Assembly (NCBI GenBank): GCA_023333565.1
Contig: JAJKFH010002581.1
Span: 682,001-746,000, forward strand
DNA length: 64,000 nt
Reading direction: 5' to 3'
Origin: Puffinus mauretanicus
Lineage: Eukaryota; Chordata; Aves; Procellariiformes; Procellariidae
This document shows, one piece after another, positions 1-13,700 of this stretch. Position 1 is the first letter of the stretch. Each line of letters starts with the position of its first letter. Made by a program: the position numbers and the translations under genes. The notes beneath the pieces were generated by a model. The model saw only the letters and a program-made list of their open reading frames with translations. It was not told the origin of the DNA and did no database searches.

Positions 1-3000
1 TATGTTTGTGCAAATAAAAATTCTAAATAATTTCACAGAAACATTTCCCACAGCCATCTAAGCCTTTCTGCTTGCATAGCTGCATGGTATTGTACTACCG
101 ACCCTCTGAAGGAAAAATACGAAATGCGTATTTAAGATCAGGTTACTGTTATCAACACGATTCAATAATTTCAATTGATGGTGCACCGGAGGAAGACGTA
201 CAGGCAGAGATGATTTACTTCATTCTCGGATTAAGGAAGGCCAACACTTCCAATGAGATCTTTCTGTAGTAAAACGAATCTTTGATATGAATGCCTGGAC
301 AGGCTAAGCTTTGAAAAATTCTCATTAAAGGCAATTAAACTATTTCAAAGGACAAAGTTAGAAGCAACATGTATTTTGCTCACAAAATGATTTTTGGGGA
401 AATGCTTTAGCTCGCCACACTTTTAAACAAAAAGTTTAGTGATGATGGCTTCTGTGTTAAGACACTCATTCTTTAAATATCCCTATAAAAATAATCCAGA
501 AACAAAGGAAAACAAAGGAAAACAAAGTCAGTTCATCCAAGCTAAGCAGGGATTGCTTTGATTTTAAGTTTTGCAGCTACAATTTCTAGCCTCTCCAAAC
601 TGATCAGAATAGAAGGGAACTACGCTCACACTAAGCAACCAAAGAGTCTCCAGGACTACAGGAGCTCAGACTTCACAAGTGACGCTTTTATGATTCACAA
701 GATACTTCTTCTCTCAAAGTACATTTCCATTTCCAGAGAAGTTTATCTGAGGACCCATCCTTCCATCACATCTTGCTTTATAAAATCAAGCTAGGCTCAA
801 AAATGCAAGGGAGCTACAGAGAAACTCCATTTCAAAATACTACGTATTTTACAGAAATACTGAACTTCAGTACATTTTAAAGTAACTTTATCCTATTTAA
901 ACAAGTGCTTAAATCCAAGCAAGCAAGATTCTGGTTTACAATTTGTGCTTTTACCAAATTTGCAAGAATGGAAATCTTCTGTTTTAAAGCAGGCAAGCTG
1001 TCCTGAGAATTATGGTTTTTTTAAAGATGCTATAGACTTCTGTAATAGATGTCCACCACGCCCAGTTCCCTGCAGCAGTCAGTCAGCAGCAGTCCTACCT
1101 TGCCAGTCATCCTGCAGGAATATTCACCCTTCTCAAGTATTTTCATCATGCCAGCAACAGTTCACAGAACAACAAACAAACCATAAGGCATAAGCAGAAC
1201 TTTCTTACTGTTACAAGGTTTTAGAATAGTTCAATGAATGTATGCTCACCCTTCTCCCCGTGTGTTAGGAAACTAACAGTTACAAAAATAAAGAAAAAGA
1301 AAAAAAAACCCACCTACATCATCTACACTCAGTGAACATCTGCAAGACCTTCTCAAGCAGGCAAGCAACATGAAAAGCACAGTACACTGTAAATAGGAAT
1401 CTCATGTAACAAGATTTACATAATTTTCCCCTCAAAAACTTACTTGCTGTTGAACAGAAACAGTATTTACAGGTGCTAATATCTAATCTGACATTTTGCA
1501 GCTTTGTTCAAATAACAATACATCTAGCACGTTTATTTATAAGTACTAAAACAAATTCTGCCATCTCAGAGATTAATTTCTGTAATGATATAAAGAAACC
1601 TATTTTTCATTTTTCTCTGCAACTTTAGACTAAATTTTTAAATGTTCATTTAAAGAACACACAGTAAAAATCACTTAAGTGAAGCAATCCAAAGGATTTA
1701 ACTGCAGAGATGTAAAATAAAATATTCTCATGTTGCATGTCTCCAGAAAGAAGGAAGTCTTTCTGTACTCAGCAAGTAACACTACAAAGTCCCAGACACA
1801 ATATTCAGAAGATTCTCTTGGATTTTTCCTGAAGTTGTTCCTTTATAGCCTTAAAAAGTTATTTGTACACTTTAAAGAGCTTTCCTCACTTCAGCACCAC
1901 ATGGTGATGGTAAGAGTTGCAGAGGAAGAAAAGGAAAGGTAGATTTTAAAAAAAAAAAAAACAAACAACAAACCAGCTTGGTATGATGAAGAACTTCGAG
2001 TAGGGAAATTAAAAATAAAAGTAATTTAGCCCTGGCAGATTTTTCTAAGGGATCAGGCCTCTCTAAGACAACTTAATATGTCAATGAAGTCTGCAAGCCA
2101 ACAAACTTATGAGACTTTCGCAACAGAGCGGAAAGAAGTATACAAGAACAGATACAATGCCTTTCCAAGGGAAGGCTAACAATAAGCAGATATCCAAGAG
2201 GGAAAAAAAACAACTCAAGCACTGGAAAACAGTATTGAGTAACATACCTATCAACACCTAAAAAGTAAATACGACCTTCATCTCCATCCCTCAGTTGAGA
2301 CCCTGAAGTGCTCAGAGCACAGCAAGCCAGACCCAGGGGGGCAGCTATGTGGCACACTAACAGGTTTTAGCCCAGCAGAGCTGCACAGCCTCCAGATCAA
2401 AGCCCTCTCACACTTGCCTGTCTTGAATCACATGGAAATGAACTCCTGTGTCTGTCTGTCCGTGTCATGAAAAGAGCCTCAGAAATGCAGAAAATGGACA
2501 CCAATAAGAAGCTTAAGCAAGTATGTTAACTTTGTTTCCTGATCCCAGGATATCTTGGACACGGGACGCTGTCATTGATGTCAAGTCACATCCAGCTATC
2601 TTCCATGCCATAGTACAGCATACAAAAGGATCCTGCCCCTGAACACCATTTCAAACCTTAGAAAGCAGTTTCCAAAGAGGCAGCCTTCCACAGTTGCTGT
2701 ACCAGACACCTTTCTCCTAATCGAATAAATTAAGAAACAAAGGTGAAAAACCTCTTCTCCATCAACGGGGTGGGGGGGGAGAAGGGGAGAAGATGATTAA
2801 AGTGTGCTTTAAGTATTAAGTCATTCTGGGTAGTAAGAGGTGGAGGGGCACCCATTAAAAAAAAAAAAAAGCTTAAGTACCACACGAAAGCAGGCAATAA
2901 GATTACCTGTAGAAAATATACAGTAATGCACATTAAAAAAAAAATTCCAAGCACAAGTACAAAATGACAGCCTCCAAGGTAACCAATACTACTCAGCAGT

Positions 3001-3904
3001 GGGGTGGGACAACATGTTTAGACTGTAATACACAGATCACTGAAACAAACAAGATGACAAAGAAAGTCGCTGCTCTACTCAGTCAGTAATCAGGTGTACC
3101 ATGGCTTACACTGTGTCCTCTCCCCATTCCAAAAAATATAAACCAGGACTATTCCATTCTAAGCCAATACCTACTGCTCAGGAAATCCCTGAGCTACAAA
3201 TTGTTAGAAGCTAGAAAAGCATCACTATATGTTTGCCCCATTCTAATACCCTTCTCCTGTTATCTAGCACTGGTCACTGCCACAAACAGGAGGAAAACAA
3301 GATGGACCTCTTGCCTGACTGTATCAGCTGCTCTTACGTTTCATGGTATCAACCAGCACAGGTTTTCAGAATATGGCTCCCAAACTTTATCTTCAGTTTT
3401 GTAAGACTGTCAGCTTGTTTGATAAAGGTAGCTCTGACTGTTTAATAGTCCTCTCTGGAACAATGGTAACACGCTGTGCTGAATCAGTAAGCTATAGTAG
3501 AAAGCTAATATGGCAAACATTCATCTCTTGAAAACAGTTTTCTGCAATATCATTGAAAAGTCTTCAGGTAATACAATGATTGCAGAAAGTAAATTCCCTT
3601 ACAGCAGACCATTATTACTTCATGATATAACAACACTGATATAGATAATGACCTATATCTAAAGTTAGGTATAAGCTAGCCCACAACAAGGTTAAAGCAG
3701 GACAAGAAAAATTAGCAAAGACAGGATAGTGGCAACGACATCAGAAGGTTAAAGATAGATACCCACCAATACCTATATTCAGAATTAAACACATACTGCA
3801 TAGGCAGGTAAAATGACTTACCCATCTTCTTCACCCTACCAGAGAGCGTAAGCATATATTTCAGTTCTGGTTTTAAGAAAGCAAGGCAGATTTCCTATCA
3901 CTGT
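1..3904 (-). other. UBR5 intron 1, distal part: AT-rich, no exon seen
   Basis: This stretch lies downstream of the UBR5 first exon in the direction of transcription (minus strand), so it is most simply read as intron 1. It is AT-rich with many short A tracts on the plus strand, for example near 1291-1312, 1950-1963 and 2857-2871. I looked on the minus strand for the residues that follow exon 1 in vertebrate UBR5 and did not find them. No repeat family is recognisable. That it is intron is inference from gene order and strand; exon 2 would be to the left of position 1. Confidence 0.6.
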
Positions 3905-5035
3905 ATAGGAGAAAGAGGGGAAAGCAGTGGATATTGTCTACTCAGACTTTCGTAAAGGCTTTTGACACCATCTCCCGAAAGATCCTCACAAAGAAGCTCA
4001 TGAAGTATGGATGCATGAACAGACAGTGAGGTGAACTGAAAACTGTCTGAACGGCTGGGCCCAAAGGGTGGTGATCAGCGGCATGAAGTCTAGTTGGAGG
4101 CCAGTGACGAGCGGTGTACCTCAGGTCCAGTCCTGTTCAACATCTTCATTAATGATCTAGATAAGGGGGCAGAGCATACCCTCAGCAAGCTTGCAGATGA
4201 CACCAAACTGGGAGGAGTGGCTGATATGCCAGACGATCATGCTGCCATCCCGAGCACAGCTACCTCATGAAGTTCAACAAGGGGAAGCGCCAAGTCCTGC
4301 ACCTGGGGAGGAACAACCCCATGCACCAGTACACGCTGGGAACTGCCCAGCTGGAAAGCAGCTCTGCAGAAAAGGACCTGGGAGTCCTGGTGGACACCAG
4401 GTTGAACATGAGCCAGCATGCCTTGCGGCAAAGGCGGCGAATCCTGGGCTGCATTAGGCAAAGTATTGCCAGCAGGCTGAGGGAGGTGTTCCTTCCCTTT
4501 ACTTAGCACTGGTGAGGCCACACCTGGAGTTCTGTGTCCAGTTCTGGGCTCCCCAGTACAAGAGAGATGTGGACATACTGGAGAGAGTCCAGCGAAGGGC
4601 CAGAAAGATGATTATGGGACTGAAGCATCTCTCAAATGAGGAAAGGCTGAGAGAGCTGGGACTGTTCAGCCTGGGGAAGAGAAGGCTCTGTGGGGATCTT
4701 ATCAACATATATAAACAACTAAAGGGAGGGTATAAAGAGGACAGAGCCAGGCTCCTTCCAGTGGTGCCCAGTGACAGGACCAGAAGCAAATGGGCACAAA
4801 CTGAAACACAGGAGGTTCTGTCTGAACATCGGGAAACACTTTTTTACTGTGAGGGTGGCCGAGCACTGGCACAGGTTGCCCAGGGAGGTTGTGGAGTCTC
4901 CATTCTTGGAAGTTATTCAAAAGCCTTCTGAATATGGTCCTGGGCAACCAGCTCTAGATGGCCTCGCTTGAACAGGGGAGTTGGACCAGATGACCTCCAG
5001 AGGTCCTTTCCAACCTCAACCATCCTGTGATTCTC
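3905..5035 (+). mobile_element. CR1 LINE fragment, 5'-truncated and decayed
   Basis: The sequence contains broken remains of a CR1 reverse-transcriptase gene. Near 3925 it encodes a decayed form of the DFSKAFDT motif, then a [11 protein letters not shown] catalytic motif near 4187-4207. From 4510 to 4931 it encodes the typical CR1 C-terminal region ([32 protein letters not shown]). The last bases (about 4975-5035) match the CR1 3' untranslated tail and end near 5035 in a single remnant of the terminal octamer. Reading frame is lost by frameshifts, stops and an internal deletion near 4245. This is an old, dead copy inserted antisense to UBR5 transcription. Confidence 0.93.
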
Positions 5036-6574
5036 AGGGCTTTTTGCTTTCAGGATGTGATCTCCACACATTTGACTTGGAGGCATGGCAACAAAAGGAC
5101 GGTTTCTTGCCATTTAAAAGCTAGAAGCTTATGTTTTGCTATACAATCCCTATAAGGGCAGTGGCTTAGGAAAAAAGCTACACCAAGGAGTCAGGGAAAT
5201 GTCTGAGAAGTATTATTTAGACATTGAGTAAAAATATTTATGGGTACTAAAATATCCAAATGGAAGTACTCTGTTTCTCTAGCAGGAACAGAAGCCCTCC
5301 AGCAAGACCAGGGGACAGCTACCTGTAGGACTTGTGAAATGCAGCATTAGGTTTGTCAGAACTAGATGCTTCTGATTAATGATGAATTTCTAGGCTGGCT
5401 GACTGGTTCCTCTAGTTCAAAATCTACTTAGACCCTTTCTTCAGATTTATCATTTAAGTGACACTGAAAACATGACCTTCTGAACAATAATTAAAAAACC
5501 AAACCAAACAAACAAAAAAACCAAACCCACAGTGCAAAGCACAGCCATAACGTAATTCAAGAGGAATATAAAGTCAACCACCCTTTTTAAATACGCAAAA
5601 ACCCAATCCTAAAATAGTTATGACACAGCATGGCCCTTTTTTGGAACAAAAGTTGTAATGAAAAGTCTGAATACAAACAGAAAGAAATCACAAATGGTAT
5701 GATCCTGATAGGACTAGCACATAGCAGTTACAGCACACCTACTATATTATTCAGCACAATATCCAGAGGATTTGGTAGTAAAGTAGATCTACGGCTACAG
5801 TTTGCCTAAATGCCTAGTGGTGTTTCTGTGGAAAAAAGAAAAATACACTACAGGAGAATGAGTCAGCTTCAATCTGATGTTATTCTATGACAGTAGACTT
5901 CCAAAAATATGGGTCGCAGATTTAGGCAATACAAGACAGAAATCTGTTCTCTGGTGTAGAATGCATCAAATCATCATTCTGTGTTCCCAGATTCTGTTCA
6001 ACTGCACAAAGTCCTTGTAGCTGAAATGAATTTCTGTTTAACATTTAGCAGAAGGCTATTTCTTCAGCCAGAAGACCACTAAAAGCTAAACAATTGGATC
6101 AATCAACTCACTTGGGTGCGAGTTCTGAATCTTAAAACAATGAAAGCTGTAAGCTATTTAGCCACCCATCATTTCAGTAAGTATATCCTTCCGTGATAGT
6201 AAAATGTGGAGAATGGGAATTTAGAACCCCATGGTTGTCTTCAAGGATACTTGAAAAATACTCACATGAAATAACATGAGCCAGTATTACTATTTTGAGC
6301 AATATATGAATGCTACCTACCAAAATGTAGCTAGGAAGTTGCACACTTGTTTGACTAGAACTAGTGAAACTTAAAAGACCACATTTAGACAAAGGGAAAA
6401 AAAATCCTATTTTTTTACTGTCAGAGTGTTTGCTACAGTGATTCCACTAAAAAAAATTGCTACCAAAATAAAAATCCAGTCATTGTAAAATCTTAAAACC
6501 TTTTTGTGTCTCATAGCGATAGATTGTTAAAGCTCCTTCAAGAGCTAAATTATGAGCCACTAGGGAGGTTGTGT

Positions 6575-6685
6575 ATTTACCAGCACACCAGCTTAAAGTC
6601 AGGAAAGCCAGGTTCTGGTCCCAGCTGAGTCTACTGTGGGAACCCAAATCATAATCTCTCCACCATTTTCCCTTTCGTTCTTGCT
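6575..6685 (+). repeat. MIR-like SINE remnant
   Basis: The segment reads like an old mammalian-wide interspersed repeat core. There is a degenerate tRNA B-box-like stretch (AGGTTCTGGTCCCAGCT, about 6608-6624), then the MIR core pattern in which a GGGAACCCAAATCA stretch is followed by TAATCTCTCC and a pyrimidine-rich TTTTCCC. Order and spacing agree with MIR. Similarity was judged by eye and is divergent; MIR copies are known in bird genomes. It lies in UBR5 intron 1, antisense to transcription. Confidence 0.45.
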
Positions 6686-7762
6686 CTAAGCTTTTGGAAG
6701 CCATGACCACTACGTCCAAAGCTGGAAAACGGCCTTTGATTATAGCATTCAAATGCTACAAAAATATTTTTAAAAGTAAGAACTGTCATGTTATTAAATA
6801 CTTCGTGTCTTGGCTGGAGAAAAGCTACAGTATATTTTGTACAAGTGATTTTATTAAAAACAAAGCACAAACAAGACACTGAATTCCAACTGCTTTTCAA
6901 TAAAGTCCAGCGTGCTTATTCACATGCTGAATTAGTTTTAGCAATAGGGAAAGATCATTTAGCATGCCCAGTCCTTTACTTGCCAATTCCAAGGCTTGAA
7001 GTCTTCAACAAAAACTCTGATATCACAGTATTATCTGCCTGTCACTTTTTCAAACTTGTTAAAAACTGCCTTTTAAATACCATGAACTCCCCGCCTCACA
7101 CTGCACTGTCTTCTACTAAACATACATCTTCATAACCTTTCTCTCAGACACTGCATCTTTGATTTAGATAGGAACAGAATGAGACCTGGCATAGGGAGTA
7201 GAGAGCAAGCACCGTGCCAGAAAAAACGAGCAGCCAAATCGTTTTGTCAGATGCACACTGCAGGCAAAATAACTCAAAAGAAACCCTGGCTTTTGAGGTG
7301 CACAGCTCATCACAATACTTTTTCGCACTGCCGAAAAACAGATTCTCTCTTTTACATCTGTCTGTAACACAGCCACAAAACTCCAGGTGCTTCCCCTCAG
7401 CGTAACTAGTATTTTGGTTCCTCTACAAGAACTCATGAAGCGGCACGTTGCTTACCTCCTGCTTCACATTTTGCCTATGGCCATACTATTTCAGGTAACA
7501 ACCTTGCCAGATACAGATTCTGCACCGCAAGAGAAAGAAACAAAGCTTTGGCCATTCCAGCAAACGGCCTGTTATCCCCCCACGCCCTCCCATCAAGAGC
7601 AGGGCAATCCTAGCCAGGTTACATTCTGCCTACCCAATCTGCCCCACAACGACAAGACGCTATGATTTGTGTCATTGCAATGTTTTATTAAGTACCTTTA
7701 AATCTTTGCTCTAGAGACAGATACATTTTGCCACAGTCAGCAAATTGTGTAAATAATGCCTT

Positions 7763-7786
7763 AAAAAAAAAAAAAAAAAAAAAAAA
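7763..7786 (+). repeat. Homopolymer A tract (24 bp)
   Basis: An uninterrupted run of 24 A residues followed by an A-rich GAAAAAGAG segment. No retrotransposed gene body is visible on its 5' side, so it is not obviously the tail of a processed pseudogene. It will be length-variable and error-prone in sequencing. Confidence 0.85.
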
Positions 7787-10700
7787 GAAAAAGAGAAGGA
7801 AAACTGCTGTTACTAATGTACTAAGTGTGGTCAAAGCTGAAGAAAAGAGTTTCAACAACCTAAGAAAGAGATCTTCATTAAAGGTCAGAGAACAATAACT
7901 CAGTTATATTAAAAGGAAAAACAATATAAGATGGATTAAAAGCCATAAATCCTCTTTAGAAGAACACTTCATGATATTTACTAGAAAGAGAAAAAAAATG
8001 CAGCTCTGATCATTTTCAGGCTGGATAAGGAACAGCAAAACTTCATACCACAAATGAAAGAATAAACGCTGAAAGACACATTTAAGAAAATTAATTTCTT
8101 ATTCATCTTGCAAAATTAAAGTGATACCACACTTATTGAAGGAAGTGACAAACCCCAATGACTTCAAATACAACAGAGTAAGGCCTACAGCTCTCATTCA
8201 ACTGCATTCACATGGGTAAGTATTTATTTTCCAGTTAAGTTTTTGGTAAAAACACAAACATTTGTCCATATTAAGTCAATGCCAGACTCCACACTGGAAA
8301 CTATACAGTGAAATTATAATTTTTAGTAGAATCCAAAGATCCCAATCAAGATCCATCTCACTTTATCGGAATTACCTATGTATATAAAGAGATAATCTGT
8401 CCCAAAGGTGAAAAAGGTGAGAGTTTGAGGAAACCTAATGGAGAATAGAGAATGAAGCATAATGAAAGATTAAGCAAATTTTTAAAATTATATTTATACA
8501 CAGGCTTGGCTTAAACTAGTCAACTACTTCTACACAGCGTAAAAAAAAAAGACAAAAATTAGCATCCAGCTTAACTAGAGATGATGGCAAACATGCTGCA
8601 GAAACTAATACCTCCAAGTCCTGTGTGCAAAGCACAGAGTTTTTTTCTGGGCTATTTTCTAATGAACAGGCAAACTACAGCTGAATGGGTATAATCACCC
8701 TAGATTACTCAAGATATTCCCAACTGTCCGCAATACTGATTACTCTGAGTAAAAAGCAAAAAACCCAAACAAACAAAAACCACACCCCCTTGAATGTAGG
8801 GGTTTTTTTTTGCCGAAGATAAATTTCATAAGATTACTGACATCTCCAGCAGCCTTCGTGCTTTCATCTGTTGAGCTACACTATCGTTGTCACAAATTAA
8901 ATTGGCAGACCTCAAGGCTGGCAATAAAACAACAATGATAGTGAGAAGTTCCAATACAGTTAATGTCCAAACTAGTACTAACCATGTGAATGCTTTCAAA
9001 GTTTTTTATTCTACATTCTTTAATAAAACACCATAATGTAAAATTAAATCAGAAACATAAGGGACCAAAGCTATTTTGGGGCATCTTTTCTGATAAAAGG
9101 TAGTAACCAATTTAATCAAGAAAAGCTGCCCAAAACAAAATTACAGAAAATACACATTTCATCTCCATTGTGGATGCAAGCAATCTGAGAAATTGCTAAG
9201 AGACATCTTACAGCATAACACCAACAGACTTGGGATTACAAAAACTAGACAACGAGACAAACCATAAGAAACCATAAGATCATTTTTTGCAACAAAATAA
9301 TCATGCTGGGGTGTTACAAAAGGGTGGCAAACAAATATTCAAAACTTTTCTGTACCAATGTGGATTGGTACTTTAAAACACATTGCACTTTAAAGCACAG
9401 TAGCTAAGATTTGCTGAAAGACAGGGTGAAGCATATTTAGCATGAGAAATTCCCCTGACAAGTGCTGGCAGTAGCAGTGAGACTTGTCAAAGGAAGACAA
9501 AATTTTCAAAGATAGCAAATTCCATAGTTATATCACTCCTCAATTGGAACCAAACTGGCAGTTTTACATAAATGTAGATGACCAGTGTGCCCAGCCTTAT
9601 GCCTTTCTACTCCGTTTTACAGTATGTTTGAAGTGTTTAGAATAGGCAAACTTCATACCTTTGTATCAGTGAGGTTCTCTCTCAAATGTAACAAAAAGCT
9701 CTTTAAATTGAAACAAAATAGTTAATTTTCCTTGGAGAGAAAGGGTAAGAGAAAAGGAAGCAGTGTTCACTAACTGCTTTTTTAAGCACAGAAAGACTTT
9801 AAAAAGTACAGCAGAGAGTTTATTGTCAAAATAGTTCTATGCCAGAAAGAGAAAATAATTAAGATCTGAAACCTGGATAATTATTGCTGTAGTGGACTGT
9901 GACCATCCTCATTTAACCTAACAGGCTTACAGTTTTGGACAAAATACATGTGCACCTTGAAAATTACATTTGCACACTTACGTCAATATTTTTTCTCCTA
10001 ATCCTTCCTTCCAATTTAAAATCCTCTAGCCACTACAACTAGACCTTGTCCCCATGTATATGTCTGGGGCATATACAACTGCCAACTACTGCAGTCTTCT
10101 ATGTGAAGTTGTTACTAAAAGCCAAATCCTTAGTGGACTTCAATGAAGTCAAGCTTAAAAAAAAAAGTTTGTGCAACTGAAAAGCACAAGTAGTTTTTGT
10201 ATATGGTTTTCTTCTGCATAAGCGGCTATTGAGTTGATGCAGGGAAAGACAAAACAGCAGCTTTGACAGGGAGCATCTTGCAAATTTAACTACCTAGATT
10301 GCTGTAAGCATAATCACTACAATAAAAGCTACCTTGAAACCCCTTTTCCTTCTTTATGTAATTTTCAAATACATACTACCGTTTATTTCATTTAAGTCAC
10401 GAACTATTAACCATGCCATAACTGTAAAAAGGCAGCTACAACACACTGCAGAGCTTGCCATGCTGAGGTACATCGTTGGTTGTTTTTCCTCAAGTGTTAA
10501 GTAATTTTTCACGTAAATTAATTGTGTACTGAACAGTTACATACTTAAACTTTAGATAGTTTAAGAAAAAAAGTGTCATAACCCTTTACATCTATTTTAT
10601 GGTTTAATTACAAATTTTTGACTAACATCTTTTTATAAAAGTATCCTACATGGTAACTAGAACATTTAATAAATGCACACTATATCAACATTACCTTAGA

Positions 10701-13700
10701 AGTATGCTATTGATTATAGATTATAGATTTTAACTTTTACTAAGAATTAGCACATAAATGTCATTGACTGATACCTTACTGTTCTTAGAATTAAAAAAAG
10801 TTGTTTTCTGACAGTTCTGACTTGCATTGCCAACCTTAAAATATGGCTATTAATATCTTACTCCATTAATCTTACTTTATCATTTGTCTAACAACAAATA
10901 TGCTCAAATCTCATAGATAATTTGAGAAGGAAAAAAGAGGCAACATTTGTGCCCCGATCACTATTTTACTAAATTCCTTGTGACAGGTCACAACTACTCT
11001 CAGCCCGGATCGCATTCACAGCACAGTTTCACATTACAGTAGCCAAAATAAACTTGCTGCTTTCAAAATGGAAGGAACTCAACCCTGCTTCCTCTTTCCC
11101 GTTTTTCACTCCCAACTCTCCCTCCTGCACCACTTTTGAAAACCCCCCTTTTTTATCCATCTACTCTGATGCTCACCCAACCAGGAGATAAACTAATCAA
11201 CTTCCTAATCCACAAAACTGTATTTACTTCACTTTACTAGGGTTAGCTTTATATCGGTTTAGCAAATTAAGTCAGTTTACTGTGGGATCGACACTTAAAG
11301 CTAGTGCAAGGTAAGAAGCGGGGAAAACAAACCTCCCCCCTTCAGAAGAGAGCAATTACTTTGACTTACAACACCTCAGGAAAGTTTCAGCAAGAACATT
11401 CACAGACAATTACATACATACTCTCTAAAAAGCAGCGTCTGGGGCGTAGCAAACAATTGTAACCAGAAGAGGACCCTGGCAGAGCAAAGTCCAAAAAGGC
11501 ATAGACTATTAGCCTGTGTATAAGTCATCCTTCACATTCAACCAGTACGAAATGATGCTTACATGTAAGTTCTGATGCTTACCTGCCCAAATTATCATCC
11601 TTAAATAACAATACTGAAATAAGATCAAATCTTAATGCACTGCTTCTCCATGTATGAATCCTATAATAGTCTGTATAACCACAGTGGTGGTGCAAACCTT
11701 TTGACGCAGCTAAAACATTTTATTTTAAAAAAAGTGTTTCCAGCTAAGAGTCTGATGATAAAAATAATGCCATGATGGTCATGCCATTCCCTCACTCTCT
11801 TCTAAAATAAGTCAATTTAAATTTTCTTATGCTTTCAAGAAATTAATCCTAAAACCAAAGTTAACACTTTTCCTGTCCCATCAAGTCTCATCAAGCAACT
11901 GTAACTCAGGGAATTAAAGTACTACATCAGCAATGGTTTCCCTGTAATTAAATCATCCATTCCTGTTTGAGGCAGGCTAACTTCACTTTTGCTAAAGTAG
12001 ATTAGGAAACGGTTTAAAGCGCACCAAAATAAATCACTTGAGCTAAAAGAAGTACTGTACTATCTGCACACAACTTGCAGGTTTTCTATTTAAGAACAAG
12101 TCAGTCAATCCCTTCTTTCCCCCAGCTTCGAGCAGCAATGCAGATTACATGCGCGTAACAGCAGGGAAGTTCATGCTCTGGCTGCCTTCCTCTCCACAAG
12201 AGGACAAGTACTCTCCCAGCACACCTGGGGACGTAGAAGAGGGAGTTCAGGACTAAACAAACACTTGTATTATCAGGAACGCTCTCTCCCTCTCCGTGCA
12301 TGGCTCCCGCAGACATGTGGGGCCAGGACACCAGCTCCACATCCCTCCTGGCTCCCTGCACAGAATCATACCACACCCTACGCCAGCTCCTTCCAGCAAC
12401 ATCTGCTTGGGATTTTTAACAGATTTGCTCATCAGTAAATGCAAAGGGGCGGGTAAGAAAATCTGCCAGAGTAGCAGCCCACTTATCCACTGATCACTTG
12501 CTTATTACCTTGAAATGATGTTTTCATGTACGTAAGCTATGAGATACACAGGCACAGACTAAAAGGGTACGTTCTTGCTAGGCACTTTTTCCACGGAAAT
12601 TGATTACCAGAGAGTGTAAACAATGCGGGCAATGTAAAGTACACTAGTTAATTTTTCAGTTCAGGCACGGCCTAAAGTAAGTAATATTTGAATAACAGAG
12701 AAAGGCATTGAATATATTATTAAGGAAAAAAAAGCTCACGTAAGAGCAAGATAATCCTTTCTTCCCCCAAAGCTGTCTGTACATAAATACTCATTGAAGC
12801 TTCGAATGAACTTTCCTCGGTCACATTACTTGTTTCGAAGAGCTTACTGCAAGAAAACTTACTACATACCACTTCTTAACACTCATCTTAAATTCAGAAT
12901 ACCCTCTATTTAACCAAATTCATTACGTCTCATCTTCAAGAGGAGAGAAAAAAGCACATTAACATTGCGTCAATGACCACTTAAAAAATGACATCTTACC
13001 CCATGCTAGGACTTAAATGACTTAGCTGACAAGAATTTTCTTAGTATAAGGTAAAAACAAAGGCAAAGCCTTGAGACGAATCCTGTCCCTGATGGTTAGT
13101 TCATGTACGGAAAGCCATTGATGTAAGGTGAAAGACTCCCCTTTCCATTCTACAGAGTAGCAAGTTAAACTGCTCCCGTGAGGTTTCATAATAGCCAAGA
13201 AATGATTATTTGTCATGGTTACACCCACTTCCTAACCCAACATAAAATTAAGAAATATACTAAGAAGAATTTACCAAGATTGACTTTTCTATGAAATTGT
13301 GTGTCAAACTTCGCTTACAAAGCACAAAGTCTCCAACCCCGAAACATACATGAAACAGGTGGGTAATCAACAAAATACATCTAACACCCACTGCAACAGA
13401 AGCTGGGCATCTCTTTTCCAAAGATTAAAGCCAAAGATTAAAATTAATTATTTACATCCCAAATACTTTACGGAGCTGCTTCTCAAACTGCAGGCCATAC
13501 CCAATTTGTCTCCCATTAAACTTTTCATATTCAGTTTGCAGAGAACAAATTGCTTGGGGGACAAATTCCAAGTTACCTATCTTCCTAAATAAACTTACCG
13601 GAAAAAGCTTAATTACCTCAGTTCATCCTAAACAAAAGTTTAGCCTACTATCCATTTTAAAAAAAAGAATCCTAATACAACCACAAAACTAAATATAACC

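Noticed and set aside
1440..1510. Possible UBR5 exon on the minus strand ending at AA|GTAAGT
   Set aside because: All frames lack similarity to UBR5 and the candidate frame contains a stop.
4512..4931. 139-codon plus-strand open frame as a host gene
   Set aside because: Its translation is the C-terminal part of CR1 reverse transcriptase in a frameshifted element.
7763..7786. Poly(A) tract as the tail of a processed pseudogene
   Set aside because: No gene-like sequence precedes it and no flanking duplication is evident.
9978..10035. Possible UBR5 exon on the minus strand (open frame before a GTAAGT donor)
   Set aside because: The translated residues do not match UBR5 and no acceptor bounds it convincingly.
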